Numbered from the stretch's first letter, positions 1-8,764 are shown. The stretch is DNA of 64,000 nt from an uncultured Chloroflexota bacterium (GCA_937974245.1 CALJKV010000046.1:91065-155064), one strand, 5' to 3'. The notes: generated from the letters alone by a model not told the origin. Program-made: numbers and translations.

Positions 1-1994
1 ATCTGCTGCTGCTTCCGGTCTTATATGTGGCCTTCGCGCAGATTATCGGGCCGTTCCTCGTCGGCCAGGGTATTGGCGGCCTGACTCAACAGGATTTAGC
101 AAGTGCTTATCGCTGGTATACCGGGGTGCTGCTGGCAGCAGGCGTGTTATTCGTGCTATACCGCCTGGTTTCACAGACTGGTTGGCGGCATCTGCGGCAA
201 ATGTTTGCAGTAGCCTTTTTTGCGGTGCTGGCCTTTATTACCTTCCGCTCGGCGTGGATGGCGTCGTTTGTGAACTATGACCTCGCAACAGAATACCTGG
301 TGTATGCTCATGCCGCCCCCGCGAATAAGACGGTTGTGGTCAAGTGGCTGGAAGAGATCAGCCGCCTGACAACGGACGGCATGAATATTCGCTTTGTCTA
401 TGATGATCGTATGTCTTGGCCGGGTAGCTGGTACTTCCGCGAGTTCCCCAACAGCGTTTTTGCCGGGGCGAATCCCAGTCCGCGCCTGATGGAAGACGCT
501 GTGGCGGTGATTGTTGGCGGGGCAAACCGCGCCGCGGTGGAAGCCGCCCTCGAAGACCGCTACTACTTGATGGATGAAGAGGGTTTTATGCGCTTGTGGT
601 GGCCGATGCAGGATTACTTTGGCCTCACACCGGAACGTGTTGTCAATGTACTTGACTTTTCGCCGGAAAATGTCCAGGCGGCGCAGATTCGTCAGGGCCT
701 CTTCAATATCTGGTGGTGGCGTGACTACACCGCTTATGGCGCGGCGGTTAATAAGGACTTCTCGATTACCAACTGGCCGGTTTCCGAGCGCATGTACTTT
801 TATGTCCGCAAGGATGTGGCCGCTCAGGTATGGAATCTCGGCATTGGTGATGGAACGGTCATGAATCCCCTGGATGCTGTGACGGTGAACGCTTGCTCTG
901 CCAACTGGGAGCCGCGTTTGGCGGAAATTGTGTTGGGCAGCCAGGGGGCGGCGGCGGGTTTCCTCAATCACCCGCTGGATATGGCAATTGGGCTGGATGG
1001 TCGTATCTATGTGCCGGAGGAATATAACCACCGCATCGCCGTCTTTGATCAGAGTGGCAATTTCCTGAACACGATAGGGCAGGAGGGCGCACCCCAGCCG
1101 CAGCAGGTGACATTCGAGCGTCCGAACAGTATCGCGGTGGGGCCAAGTGGTAACTTGTACGTGGCCGATACCTGGAATTTCCGTATCATCGTGCTGTCCC
1201 CCGATGGAGACTATATCCGTAGTTGGGGTCAGCGTGGTGAATATGGCTGGGAAGCCCGCACCGAGCCGTTTGATGCCTTCTGGGGGCCGCGTGCCGTTGC
1301 GGTGGATAACCAGGAACGGGTCTACGTGGCGGATACCGGAAACAAGCGCGTGCGCGTTTATACCAGCGACGGGCAGTTCCTGTATGACATTGGTTCGGGT
1401 GGCAGCGGCACCGGCCAGCTTGACGAACCCAGCGGCCTGTCTATCAGCGATGATGGTTTGCTGTATGTGGCTGATACGTGGAATCAGCGTATTTCCGTCT
1501 TTACGCTGGAAGGCGCTCCCGTGTACCAGTATATGACCGCTACTGGCGAGTCAACCAACAGCTTCAAAGTGCGCGGCTGGCGTGATGACCTGGGCAACCG
1601 CCCTTACCTTGCGGTGGATAGCACTCGTGATATCGTCTATGTTGGCGATCCCGATGCCGGGCGCGTCCTGGTGTACGACAGAGCTGGCAACTGTCTTGGC
1701 TCGTTTGGACAGTTGGGTAGCGCCGAAAGTCTGGACGCCACCCAGTTTGTTACGGTGGGTGGTTTAAGCCTGGATTCTGCCGGTAATCTTTATGTCACTG
1801 ATTCGGGTGGCGGACGTGTGCTGCGCTTCCCGCCTTACGAGCGCATCGAGTCCATAGTCCCTGAGGGTATCCAGCCGCTTGTTATTGAGGGCGATGGCCC
1901 GGAAGCGACATCTGAATTGGTTGTGCCGCCGGAAGTGACCGAAGACTTACCGCCGGCTGCCGGATCCACTGATGAGGTGGACGCTCCTGGCTGA
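1..1994 (+). CDS. Membrane protein with C-terminal NHL repeats, 5' end outside the window
   Basis: The reading frame is open to the first base of the window, so only the C-terminal ~660 residues are seen; an internal GTG at 27 is not a convincing start. The visible N-terminus has two or three hydrophobic segments, as at the end of a multi-spanning enzyme. A soluble domain with many Trp and Tyr follows. From about residue 310 there are several NHL-type beta-propeller repeats (pattern P.g.av...g.lyVaDt.N.ri.vf), for example GNLYVADTWNFRI and RVYVADTGNKRVRV. This layout, a membrane glycosyltransferase-like core plus extracytoplasmic NHL propeller, resembles the TIGR03663 (Agl23-like) proteins of Chloroflexota. 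The NHL part is clear. The glycosyltransferase assignment is inference because that domain is cut off. Confidence 0.7.
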   Translation, partial: LLLLPVLYVAFAQIIGPFLVGQGIGGLTQQDLASAYRWYTGVLLAAGVLFVLYRLVSQTGWRHLRQMFAVAFFAVLAFITFRSAWMASFVNYDLATEYLVYAHAAPANKTVVVKWLEEISRLTTDGMNIRFVYDDRMSWPGSWYFREFPNSVFAGANPSPRLMEDAVAVIVGGANRAAVEAALEDRYYLMDEEGFMRLWWPMQDYFGLTPERVVNVLDFSPENVQAAQIRQGLFNIWWWRDYTAYGAAVNKDFSITNWPVSERMYFYVRKDVAAQVWNLGIGDGTVMNPLDAVTVNACSANWEPRLAEIVLGSQGAAAGFLNHPLDMAIGLDGRIYVPEEYNHRIAVFDQSGNFLNTIGQEGAPQPQQVTFERPNSIAVGPSGNLYVADTWNFRIIVLSPDGDYIRSWGQRGEYGWEARTEPFDAFWGPRAVAVDNQERVYVADTGNKRVRVYTSDGQFLYDIGSGGSGTGQLDEPSGLSISDDGLLYVADTWNQRISVFTLEGAPVYQYMTATGESTNSFKVRGWRDDLGNRPYLAVDSTRDIVYVGDPDAGRVLVYDRAGNCLGSFGQLGSAESLDATQFVTVGGLSLDSAGNLYVTDSGGGRVLRFPPYERIESIVPEGIQPLVIEGDGPEATSELVVPPEVTEDLPPAAGSTDEVDAPG

Positions 1995-2001
1995 TTCTCT
2001 C

Positions 2002-2030
2002 TTGTCAGTAAATATCCGATATGTTACAAT
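2002..2030 (+). promoter_or_regulatory. Sigma70-type promoter of the nusA operon
   Basis: TTGTCA (2002-2007), a 17-nt spacer, then TACAAT (2025-2030). Transcription would start near 2037, immediately before the leader hairpin at 2049-2072 and about 155 nt upstream of nusA. Confidence 0.7.
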
Positions 2031-2048
2031 AGCTTTCGTTGGAAGGTG

Positions 2049-2072
2049 AAAAGTGGGCAACCCCCACTTTTT
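2049..2072 (+). promoter_or_regulatory. Leader hairpin with U-run ahead of nusA (attenuator-like)
   Basis: AAAAGTGGG (2049-2057) pairs perfectly with CCCACTTTT (2063-2071) across a 5-nt loop and runs into a T tract, so it looks like an intrinsic terminator. It lies only about 12 nt after the predicted start of the nusA transcript. It is more easily read as a 5' attenuator than as the terminator of the upstream gene, although it could serve as both. Similar GUGGG/CCCAC hairpins sit in front of rimP-nusA operons in other bacteria; here no rimP gene follows. Confidence 0.6.
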
Positions 2073-2191
2073 GCACTTAAAGGGTTATTATCCGTCTTTG
2101 ATGCTCAAGCGCCCATCCTAGTTTGAGCGTTTTGCTATATACTAAAAGTAGATGAATTTCCCCAGAGTACAGCGGGAGTTGAAGCAGCAGC

Positions 2192-4120
2192 ATGAGAAGT
2201 GAAGTCGAAATTGCTTTTAACGAAATCTCTGAACTCCGATCGCTTAGCCGCGACGTAGTTCTTGAGGCGTTGGAAAGTGCCCTCGTTTCGGCCTATCGTC
2301 GCGACGTCGGTGCCAGTGCCGCCCAGGCCGTTGAGGTCACTGTTGACTCGAATACGGGCCGGGTGCGTATTTTTGTTGAAAAAGAAGTCGTGGAAGACGT
2401 GCAGAGTCCCAATACCGAAGTGGACCTGGAAAAAGCGCGTTACTTTGATCCAGAAGCGGATTTGGGCGATATGGTCATGGTGCAGGTGGAGGGTACGACC
2501 AAGAAGTTTGGTCGCATCGCTGCACAGACTGCCAAGCAGGTCATTTTACAGAAAATCCGGGAAGCGGAGCGAAACGCCCTTTTTGAGGAATATGCTGACC
2601 GCGAAGGCGATTTAATTACGGCGACGGTACAAAATGTCAACGCCGCCATGATTACCGTGAGCCTGGGCCGCACCGAGGCGATGATGCCGCGCAACCAGCA
2701 GATTCCCGGTGAGCGTTACAAGCCGCATGATAAGCTTCGGGCATACGTCCTTGAAGTGAAAAAGAGCAATCGCGGCCCACAGATTGTGATTAGCCGCAGC
2801 CACCGTAATATGCTGCGCCGCCTGCTGGAATACGAAGTGCCGGAAATCTTCAACGGTCAGGTTGAAATCAAGAATATCGCCCGCGAACCCGGCCAGCGCT
2901 CAAAGGTTGCTGTCACCGCTCTCCAGGAAGGGATTGACCCGGTAGGGGCGTGCGTCGGGATGCGTGGTATTCGTATTCAGAATATTGTCAAAGAACTCCA
3001 CGACGAGAAGATTGATGTGATCGAGTGGAATTCCGACCATGAGGTTTTTATTGCCAAGGCGCTCAGTCCGGCGCGGGTGAGTGGTGTATACCTGGATGAT
3101 GATCCAGATGCCGGGCGTACGGCGGTGGTGCTGGTGCCAGATGACCAGCTTTCCCTGGCGATTGGTCGCGAAGGTCAGAACGCACGCCTGGCGGCAAAAC
3201 TCACGGGCTGGCGTATTGATATTAAGAGCGTTTCCGAAGCTGTGCAGAATGCCCTGGATAAAATTGAGCAGCCGCCGCTGGCCGCTTTAGGGGCACAAGT
3301 ATCGGATATGCTGGCCGAAGTGCATCGTATCATCGAGAAGAAACTTCTCAATAAAGCGATCATGCCCGAGGAATACCAGGTACTCAATAAATTCGCGGCT
3401 AAGGTTGAAAAAGCCTGGCAATCTGAGCGTGAAGCGGCACGTCAGGCACGTTTGCAAGAGATCAATGCCGTTAAATCAACCCTGCCGGAAAATGCCTTTG
3501 CGTTGCCAGTTGGTCTGCTTGATTTGCCCGATGACATTATTGAAGCGTTAGAACCCATGAGTAATGTGGGCGAGATCATGTTGCGCTTCCTGATTGATGA
3601 GGGACGCCTCAAGCGCCTGTTATCGAACCTTAGTGGGGATCCATTGTCGCGCGTACGGGATGCGTTAGATAAGATCGTTATCCCCGATGTATTGCCGGAT
3701 ATGGCTGCTGAACTGAAGGCCGAAGCGGAATCTGAGTTGGCTCAGGCCACCGTGTCACCTGCAAGATCAGCCACGTCAAGTGAAGTGCCTGCTGACGTGG
3801 ATGATGAGGCTGTGATTTTGTCGGTCTTTGGTGATGAAGACATCGTTGAACCCAAGCCCGCCACTGCCCGGCCTAAACCAGTGCGGGTAGCGGCCGCCGC
3901 CCCGGCTGTGGCTGATGACGACGAAGCGGATGAAGGGGACGAAGACCTGGATGCTTTGCTCACATCAGGTACCGGCGACAAGAAGAAAGACCGCAAGAGC
4001 CGCAAGGAACGCCAGCAGCGTCGTCAGTTGGTGTTTGATGAGGAGGTTGGTGAGATTGTTGCCAAACGGCGTCGGAAAGGCAGCCGTCGTCGTGAAGACT
4101 GGGAAGACTACGAGATTTAG
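2192..4120 (+). CDS. nusA: Transcription termination/antitermination factor NusA, with long C-terminal tail
   Basis: NusA binds RNA polymerase and nascent RNA and tunes pausing, termination and antitermination. The N-terminal RNAP-binding domain (1-~125) is followed by an S1 domain (~135-200, GDLITATVQNV...) and two KH domains (~205-345) with VGACVGMRGIRIQNI and LAIGREGQNARLAAKLTGW. At 642 residues it is much longer than the usual 350-500. The extra C-terminus has a helical HhH-like stretch (~430-500), an Ala/Pro/Asp-rich low-complexity region, and a strongly basic end (KKKDRKSRKERQQRR). GGGAG 14 nt upstream is a ribosome site. It is the first gene of nusA-ylxR-infB-rbfA-nrnA; rimP, usually just upstream, is missing here. 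The tail's role is unknown. Confidence 0.95.
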   Translation: MRSEVEIAFNEISELRSLSRDVVLEALESALVSAYRRDVGASAAQAVEVTVDSNTGRVRIFVEKEVVEDVQSPNTEVDLEKARYFDPEADLGDMVMVQVEGTTKKFGRIAAQTAKQVILQKIREAERNALFEEYADREGDLITATVQNVNAAMITVSLGRTEAMMPRNQQIPGERYKPHDKLRAYVLEVKKSNRGPQIVISRSHRNMLRRLLEYEVPEIFNGQVEIKNIAREPGQRSKVAVTALQEGIDPVGACVGMRGIRIQNIVKELHDEKIDVIEWNSDHEVFIAKALSPARVSGVYLDDDPDAGRTAVVLVPDDQLSLAIGREGQNARLAAKLTGWRIDIKSVSEAVQNALDKIEQPPLAALGAQVSDMLAEVHRIIEKKLLNKAIMPEEYQVLNKFAAKVEKAWQSEREAARQARLQEINAVKSTLPENAFALPVGLLDLPDDIIEALEPMSNVGEIMLRFLIDEGRLKRLLSNLSGDPLSRVRDALDKIVIPDVLPDMAAELKAEAESELAQATVSPARSATSSEVPADVDDEAVILSVFGDEDIVEPKPATARPKPVRVAAAAPAVADDDEADEGDEDLDALLTSGTGDKKKDRKSRKERQQRRQLVFDEEVGEIVAKRRRKGSRRREDWEDYEI

Positions 4121-4128
4121 CAGGTTAT

Positions 4129-4419
4129 ATGATGATGAACCCAACACGCCAACAACAGCGCCGGAAGCATATTCCTATCCGCACCTGTGTTGTTTGCCGG
4201 GAAAAAGATGGCAAACGCGCTCTGTTCCGCGTCGTTAGGACTCAAGATGGGTTGCAATTAGACCCTACCGGTAAGATGAGCGGACGCGGCGCATATCTGT
4301 GTATTAATCCTGAGTGCTGGGAACGTGCCGCTACCACCGATATTTTAAATAAGGCCTTGCGTATGACGCTCACGGTAGATGACCGGACGCGCCTGCGCCA
4401 GGCCGTACCGTCACCATAA
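4129..4419 (+). CDS. rnpM: YlxR/RnpM family RNA-binding protein (DUF448)
   Basis: Small basic protein of 96 residues. It has the family core PIRTCVVCREKDGKRALFRVV near the N-terminus and SGRGAYLCINPECWERA in the middle; both Cys pairs are typical of the DUF448 fold. The homologue in Firmicutes, RnpM/YlxR, binds RNase P RNA and affects its activity. The gene lies between nusA and infB, 8 nt after the nusA stop, the standard place for this family. Three consecutive or near-consecutive ATG codons (4129, 4132, 4135) make the exact start uncertain by up to two residues. Family call is confident; the role here is by homology. Confidence 0.9.
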   Translation: MMMNPTRQQQRRKHIPIRTCVVCREKDGKRALFRVVRTQDGLQLDPTGKMSGRGAYLCINPECWERAATTDILNKALRMTLTVDDRTRLRQAVPSP

Positions 4420-4474
4420 TGGATGTTACCCATGATGGATTCACGGTGTATCTCATGAATAACGATCAATTATA

Positions 4475-4519
4475 GCGGTAGGAGGGTCTAAAAGCCGTCG
4501 GCTTTTCCTGACCTGCCGC
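4475..4519 (+). promoter_or_regulatory. Two-tier hairpin immediately upstream of infB
   Basis: Outer arms GCGGTAGG (4475-4482) and CCTGCCGC (4512-4519) pair with one G-U. Inside, AAAAGCC (4490-4496) and GGCTTTT (4500-4506) form a second perfect stem with a 3-nt loop. The structure ends 12 nt before the GAGGAGG ribosome site of infB. It could be an mRNA processing or stability element, or a partial terminator, within the operon. Confidence 0.5.
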
Positions 4520-4542
4520 TCCCCTGTACTGAGGAGGATCAT

Positions 4543-6342
4543 ATGGCACAGGAAAAGCAGGCTGTACTGCTACCCGATTATCTAACCGTTCGCGATCTGG
4601 CTGAGATCATTGATGCCAGCCCGATTGAGGTCATGAAGCGGCTGATCGCGAATGGAATTATGGCTTCGATCAATCAGCAAATTGACTTTGATACGGCAGC
4701 AATTGTCGTTGAGGAAATGGGGTTTGAGGCCCAATCTGCCAGCGCCGCTGTGGCTGTTGCCGAGCGGCAGAAGGCCGCTGAAGCCCAGACCTGGCGCAAG
4801 AAATACACGCAGGAAAAAACCGAGGACTTGCAGCGCCGCCCCCCGATTGTGACGATTCTCGGCCACGTAGATCATGGCAAAACCACCCTTTTAGACACCA
4901 TTCGCAAAACACGAGTTGCTGCTGGCGAAGCGGGCGGGATTACCCAGCACATTGGTGCTTACAGGGTACAGCACAATGGTCGCTTGATTACCTTTCTCGA
5001 TACACCCGGTCACGAAGCATTCACAGCAATGCGGGCACGTGGTGCGCATGGTGCCGATGTCGCGGTGCTGGTTGTAGCCGCCGACGATGGCGTAATGCCT
5101 ACCACTCGTGAAGCGATTGACCATGCCCGCGCTGCCAATGTGCCCATTATCGTGGCGATCACGAAAACCGACCTGCGTAACGCCAATGTGGAAGGCACGA
5201 AGAAGAGCCTTATGGAAGTGGGGTTGACCCCCGACGAATGGGATGGAGACACCCTGGTTGTGCCGGTCTCGGCGGTCAAAGGTCAGGGGATTGATGACCT
5301 GCTGGAAGCGATTCTCCTGATGGCTGATGATAGTGATGTCGTTGCCAATCCGCAGAGCGATGCCTCCGGTATCGTGATTGAAGCCAAAGTGGATCCCAGT
5401 CGGGGTACTGTGGCGACTTTGCTCGTGTTGAATGGCACGCTCAAACGCGGTGATACGGTGGTGGCCGGTAAAGCCTATGGTCGTATTAAAGCGATGTTCG
5501 ATGAAAACAGCAAGCAAATCAAGGATGCACCGCCTTCTACCCCTGTTTCTGTGTTGGGGTTGAGCGAGACACCCCAACCGGGTGATGCTTTTGAGACAGT
5601 CAAAAATGATAAGGTAGCACGTGGAATTGCGGAAGAACGCCAGGAAATTGAAGATGCGCAGAAGACGCAGCCCGCCCGCGCACTAACACTCGAAGACGTC
5701 TTCGCCCACTTTTCCAACAGTCAGTCTAAAGAACTCAGCCTGATTGTGAAGGTCGACGTACAGGGGACGCTCCAGCCGATTATCGACTCCCTTCACCAAT
5801 TGGCGGAAAACAACACACAGGGCATCGGCATCCGTATTCTGTCCTCGGATGTTGGTCATGTGACCGAAAATGATGTGATGCTCGCCAGTGCTTCCGGTGC
5901 GATCATCATTGGCTTTGGTGTGAATGTGGATAATGCTGCCCGCCGTACTGCTGACTCCCAGGGTGTAGACATCCGCGTCTATAACATCATCTACAAACTG
6001 CTGGAAGATATCGAACTTGCCCTGGAGGGCTTGCTCGAACCGACGTACGCCGAAAAGACAATCGGCACAGCGGAAGTGCGGCAGGTCTTTCGCATTCCGC
6101 GCATTGGCGTGATTGCCGGTTGTTATATCCGTGATGGTGAGGCCCGGCGTAATGCCCGTACCCGTGTCAAGCGCGGCAGCAAAGTGCTGGCAGAGAATGT
6201 GGCGGTAGGCTCACTCAAGCGCATGACTGAAGATGTGCGCGAGGTGCGCTCCGGCTTTGAATGTGGTATCGGCCTGAACGGTTTCAACGATTTTGAAAAC
6301 GGGGATATGATCGAGTTCTATGTAACAGAACGGGTCAACTAG
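4543..6342 (+). CDS. infB: Translation initiation factor IF-2 (short form)
   Basis: GTPase that brings fMet-tRNA to the 30S subunit and promotes subunit joining. At 599 residues it is a short form with only a small IF2-N-like region (about 10-60) before the G domain. Motifs: G1 GHVDHGKT (107-114), GGITQHIGAY switch region (131-140), G3 DTPGH (153-157), G4 TKTD (207-210, where many IF-2s have NKxD). EF-Tu-like domain 2, domain 3 and the fMet-tRNA-binding C-terminal domain follow. The ATG has a strong GAGGAGG ribosome site 7 nt upstream. Third gene of the nusA operon. Confidence 0.97.
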   Translation: MAQEKQAVLLPDYLTVRDLAEIIDASPIEVMKRLIANGIMASINQQIDFDTAAIVVEEMGFEAQSASAAVAVAERQKAAEAQTWRKKYTQEKTEDLQRRPPIVTILGHVDHGKTTLLDTIRKTRVAAGEAGGITQHIGAYRVQHNGRLITFLDTPGHEAFTAMRARGAHGADVAVLVVAADDGVMPTTREAIDHARAANVPIIVAITKTDLRNANVEGTKKSLMEVGLTPDEWDGDTLVVPVSAVKGQGIDDLLEAILLMADDSDVVANPQSDASGIVIEAKVDPSRGTVATLLVLNGTLKRGDTVVAGKAYGRIKAMFDENSKQIKDAPPSTPVSVLGLSETPQPGDAFETVKNDKVARGIAEERQEIEDAQKTQPARALTLEDVFAHFSNSQSKELSLIVKVDVQGTLQPIIDSLHQLAENNTQGIGIRILSSDVGHVTENDVMLASASGAIIIGFGVNVDNAARRTADSQGVDIRVYNIIYKLLEDIELALEGLLEPTYAEKTIGTAEVRQVFRIPRIGVIAGCYIRDGEARRNARTRVKRGSKVLAENVAVGSLKRMTEDVREVRSGFECGIGLNGFNDFENGDMIEFYVTERVN

Positions 6343-6378
6343 TCTCTGCGTCGGTTAAGGTAATATCGCTTAATTGAG

Positions 6379-6405
6379 GGGCAGTGGGCTTTTCGTTCAC
6401 TGCCC
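6379..6405 (+). promoter_or_regulatory. Strong hairpin between infB and rbfA
   Basis: GGGCAGTG (6379-6386) pairs perfectly with CACTGCCC (6398-6405) over an 11-nt loop containing TTTTCGTT. No T run follows, so it is not a classical terminator. An RNA processing or stability site separating infB from rbfA-nrnA is the likeliest role. Confidence 0.4.
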
Positions 6406-6481
6406 GTTAGCCCAATGATAGCAGCCTGGTTTCTGATGGAATTCCCCTCAACGAGCTGTTCCCCCAGGAAGGAGTGAAGTG

Positions 6482-6868
6482 ATGACAATCAAACAGGATC
6501 GTATGGCAGAGCGCATTCAGGAGATTCTGAGCGAATTACTGCTGCGTGAAGTGGCAGACCCGCGCCTCCAGCATATTACTGTCACCGAGGTCAAACTCGA
6601 CCGCGAGTTAATGTTTGCCAATGTCTATATTAATGCCCTGGCAGAGGAGACTCGTGAGGCCGAGGTGATGGCTGGCCTGGAACGGGCAAAAGGTTTCTTG
6701 CGCCGCGAGGTTGGCCGTCGGATACGGTTGCGCTCGGTGCCGGACCTGGTTTTTCACTGGGATTACGCCCTGGAACGCGGTGAACGGATCGCCCAACTGC
6801 TTGAAAACCTCGAAATCCCCCCCGCCGAAGTCGAAGATGAAACCACAACTGAGGATGTGAATGAGTGA
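6482..6868 (+). CDS. rbfA: Ribosome-binding factor A
   Basis: RbfA assists late maturation of the 30S subunit and 16S rRNA 5'-end processing. The 128-residue protein has the family KH-like fold: N-terminal DRMAERIQEILSELLLREVADPRL, then HITVTEVKLDRELMFANVYI, and LRSVPDLVFHWDYALERGERI near the C-terminus, with an acidic tail. The start was set to ATG 6482, 7 nt after AAGGAG; a GTG directly before it (6479) would sit too close to the ribosome site. The end overlaps nrnA by 8 nt, so the two are probably translationally coupled. Confidence 0.95.
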   Translation: MTIKQDRMAERIQEILSELLLREVADPRLQHITVTEVKLDRELMFANVYINALAEETREAEVMAGLERAKGFLRREVGRRIRLRSVPDLVFHWDYALERGERIAQLLENLEIPPAEVEDETTTEDVNE

Positions 6869-7829
6869 AAAAGCGAACTGGGCCGCCGCAAGTGAGGCGC
6901 TCAAACAGGCCGAATCAATTCTGATTGTGACGCACGTAAACCCGGATGGTGATGCAATTGGCTCACTGTTGGGGCTGGCGAATGCTGTGCGCGAGATGGG
7001 CAAGAAAGTGACCACTGTAGTAGACGGAGGCACGCCGGACTACCTGAATTTCCTGCCGGGCGCGGGCGGCGTACAGGGTAAACTCAAGCGCGGCAAATGG
7101 GATCTGATGATTTCGGTGGATGCCAGCGATGAGCCGCGTACGGGCCTCGTGGGTGAGTATGGCCGGGGTCACAGCCCGAAGGTCATTAACCTCGACCATC
7201 ATCCCACTAATGTCTGGTTTGGAGATATTTTCGTGGTTGTGCCAACCGCCGTCTCCGCGACTGAAATCGTCTTTGATTGGCTCGTCTATATGGGGCATCC
7301 CATCTCGAAACGGGTCGCTGTGCCTCTGCTGGCAGGGCTGGTTACGGATACACTCGGTTTCCGCACCGGTAACGTGACGGCGCGTACTCTGGAAATCGCT
7401 CAACAGTTAATCACTGCCGGGGCATCTTTGGCCGATATAGTTGCTCGCGCCCTGGTCAGCAAGCCTTACAACACCATTGAACTCTGGAAGCGCTCTTTAA
7501 ACTCGGTCACGATGAATAACACCGTGATCGCCGCCAGCGTCACCCAGGATGATTTGAAACAGGCGAAAGTCGGTGACTCAACCGATCGTGGGCTGGTTGG
7601 TCTGTTAATTTCGGTTGACGAAGCAAAAATCGCGGTTGTATTCAAAGAACTGCCCACTGGTCAGATCGAAATCAGTCTGCGAAGCAAGCCGGGTTACGAT
7701 GTCAGTAGTGTTGCGCTGAGTTTGGGTGGCGGTGGGCATACTCAGGCTTCCGGCGCGACGATTGACGGCCCGCTGGACGCAGCACGGGAGCGCGTCCTGG
7801 CGTTGCTGCACGAAATAGAGCCGAACTAG
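6861..7829 (+). CDS. nrnA: DHH/DHHA1 phosphoesterase, NrnA-type oligoribonuclease/pAp phosphatase
   Basis: Degrades very short RNA (nanoRNA) and in many bacteria dephosphorylates pAp; cytoplasmic. 322 residues, normal for the family. Metal-binding motifs visible: HVNPDGDAIGS near residue 25-35, ISVDASDEPR about 85-95, NLDHHPTN about 110-117, and the DHHA1 glycine signature GGGGHTQASG near the C-terminus. It overlaps rbfA by 8 nt and closes the nusA operon. Its TAG stop overlaps by two bases with the stop of the convergent gene on the minus strand (CTAG at 7826-7829), leaving no room for a conventional terminator. Confidence 0.93.
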   Translation: MSEKANWAAASEALKQAESILIVTHVNPDGDAIGSLLGLANAVREMGKKVTTVVDGGTPDYLNFLPGAGGVQGKLKRGKWDLMISVDASDEPRTGLVGEYGRGHSPKVINLDHHPTNVWFGDIFVVVPTAVSATEIVFDWLVYMGHPISKRVAVPLLAGLVTDTLGFRTGNVTARTLEIAQQLITAGASLADIVARALVSKPYNTIELWKRSLNSVTMNNTVIAASVTQDDLKQAKVGDSTDRGLVGLLISVDEAKIAVVFKELPTGQIEISLRSKPGYDVSSVALSLGGGGHTQASGATIDGPLDAARERVLALLHEIEPN

Positions 7830-8764
7830 CCGTCATCATCCGCTAGGCCACACGCTTTCAGTTGTTCGTAATAGCGCCGCAGTGCGGGATGCCCGTGATC
7901 ATTGAAATGCCCTTTTACCTGGGTTTCATCGAGCCGGGCTGCCGAGTGCGGCGTTTGCATTTCCGATGCGAATCGCTGCAATTTGCGCCGGTATTCCCAC
8001 TGTTCAAGCTGGTTCCCTAACCGACCACCGAACAGGAATTCCCCCAGGTGCTTCGCTCTACGCCAACCCCAACCCGGCCAATAGTCCTCCGTTTTGTAAA
8101 AAGGGGTATCTGCATTCGGGAGATAAGTGTGTGTCCACTCATTCGCCGCTCGCATCTGCCGGTATAGGCTGTGTCCATAGAGGGGTAAGGCCTGGACAAC
8201 TTCGTGCGCCACGAAGATATTCTCGTCGGTTTGTATGAGATTATTTTCCGCCACAATATAATTCGGGCAGATTGTCATACCCCGCAGCCGTGCCAACCGT
8301 ACCAACACAATGGTAAATGCGCGTGCCAGCCACACCCGCCCCGGTGTTGTGATAACCAGATAATCCAGATCGTCATCTTCGGAAGCCGCGTTTCGCATTG
8401 CCAGCGCGCCGGTCAGAGCGACCATGCGGACGAACGGAAGCCGCGCCAGCCAACGCCCATACCGCAGAGCCATCCACCAGAGTTGTTCGGATGCCGCCTC
8501 GTGTGCCAGCCGCACATCAATCAGATCGTGCTGCTCCCCATATAGGACATAACCGCGTTCATAGCGCAGCCACCGTTGTAATGCAGTGGATTCCTGAAGC
8601 GTGTCCCGTACCGTCTCCAGACTCGCCGGTTGTTCATCAATCAGGAAATGGTGGATTTCTTCGACAGTCAAGGGGAAACTGAAGATGTTCGCATACAAAA
8701 CGGTGCGCAAAATAGCTGCTTCGATTTGTTTCACCCACGCTTCTCCCTGGTATGGTGTTGCCAT
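7826..8764 (-). CDS. Nucleotidyltransferase-like protein (Pol beta superfamily core)
   Basis: About 312 residues. A helical N-terminal part (IEAAILRTVLYANIFSFPLTVEEIHHFL) precedes the core TGALAMRNAASEDDDLDYLVIT, which matches the nucleotidyltransferase pattern of a GA/GS loop followed by D-x-D. The rest is Trp- and Arg-rich with no domain I recognise. Substrate unknown. ATG 8764 (MATPYQ) is preferred over the in-frame ATG 8803, because a terminator hairpin lies between them. No clear ribosome site precedes either. The gene ends head-on with nrnA, sharing stop-codon bases. Confidence 0.65.
   Translation of the reverse strand: MATPYQGEAWVKQIEAAILRTVLYANIFSFPLTVEEIHHFLIDEQPASLETVRDTLQESTALQRWLRYERGYVLYGEQHDLIDVRLAHEAASEQLWWMALRYGRWLARLPFVRMVALTGALAMRNAASEDDDLDYLVITTPGRVWLARAFTIVLVRLARLRGMTICPNYIVAENNLIQTDENIFVAHEVVQALPLYGHSLYRQMRAANEWTHTYLPNADTPFYKTEDYWPGWGWRRAKHLGEFLFGGRLGNQLEQWEYRRKLQRFASEMQTPHSAARLDETQVKGHFNDHGHPALRRYYEQLKACGLADDDG

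Noticed and set aside
171..1031. 286-codon minus-strand frame over the NHL-repeat gene
   Set aside because: Antisense shadow of a gene with clear NHL repeats; translation is low in hydrophobic core and lacks a ribosome site.
4891..5577. 228-codon minus-strand frame over infB
   Set aside because: Overlaps the G domain of IF-2, whose motifs are intact; no ribosome site or family motif.
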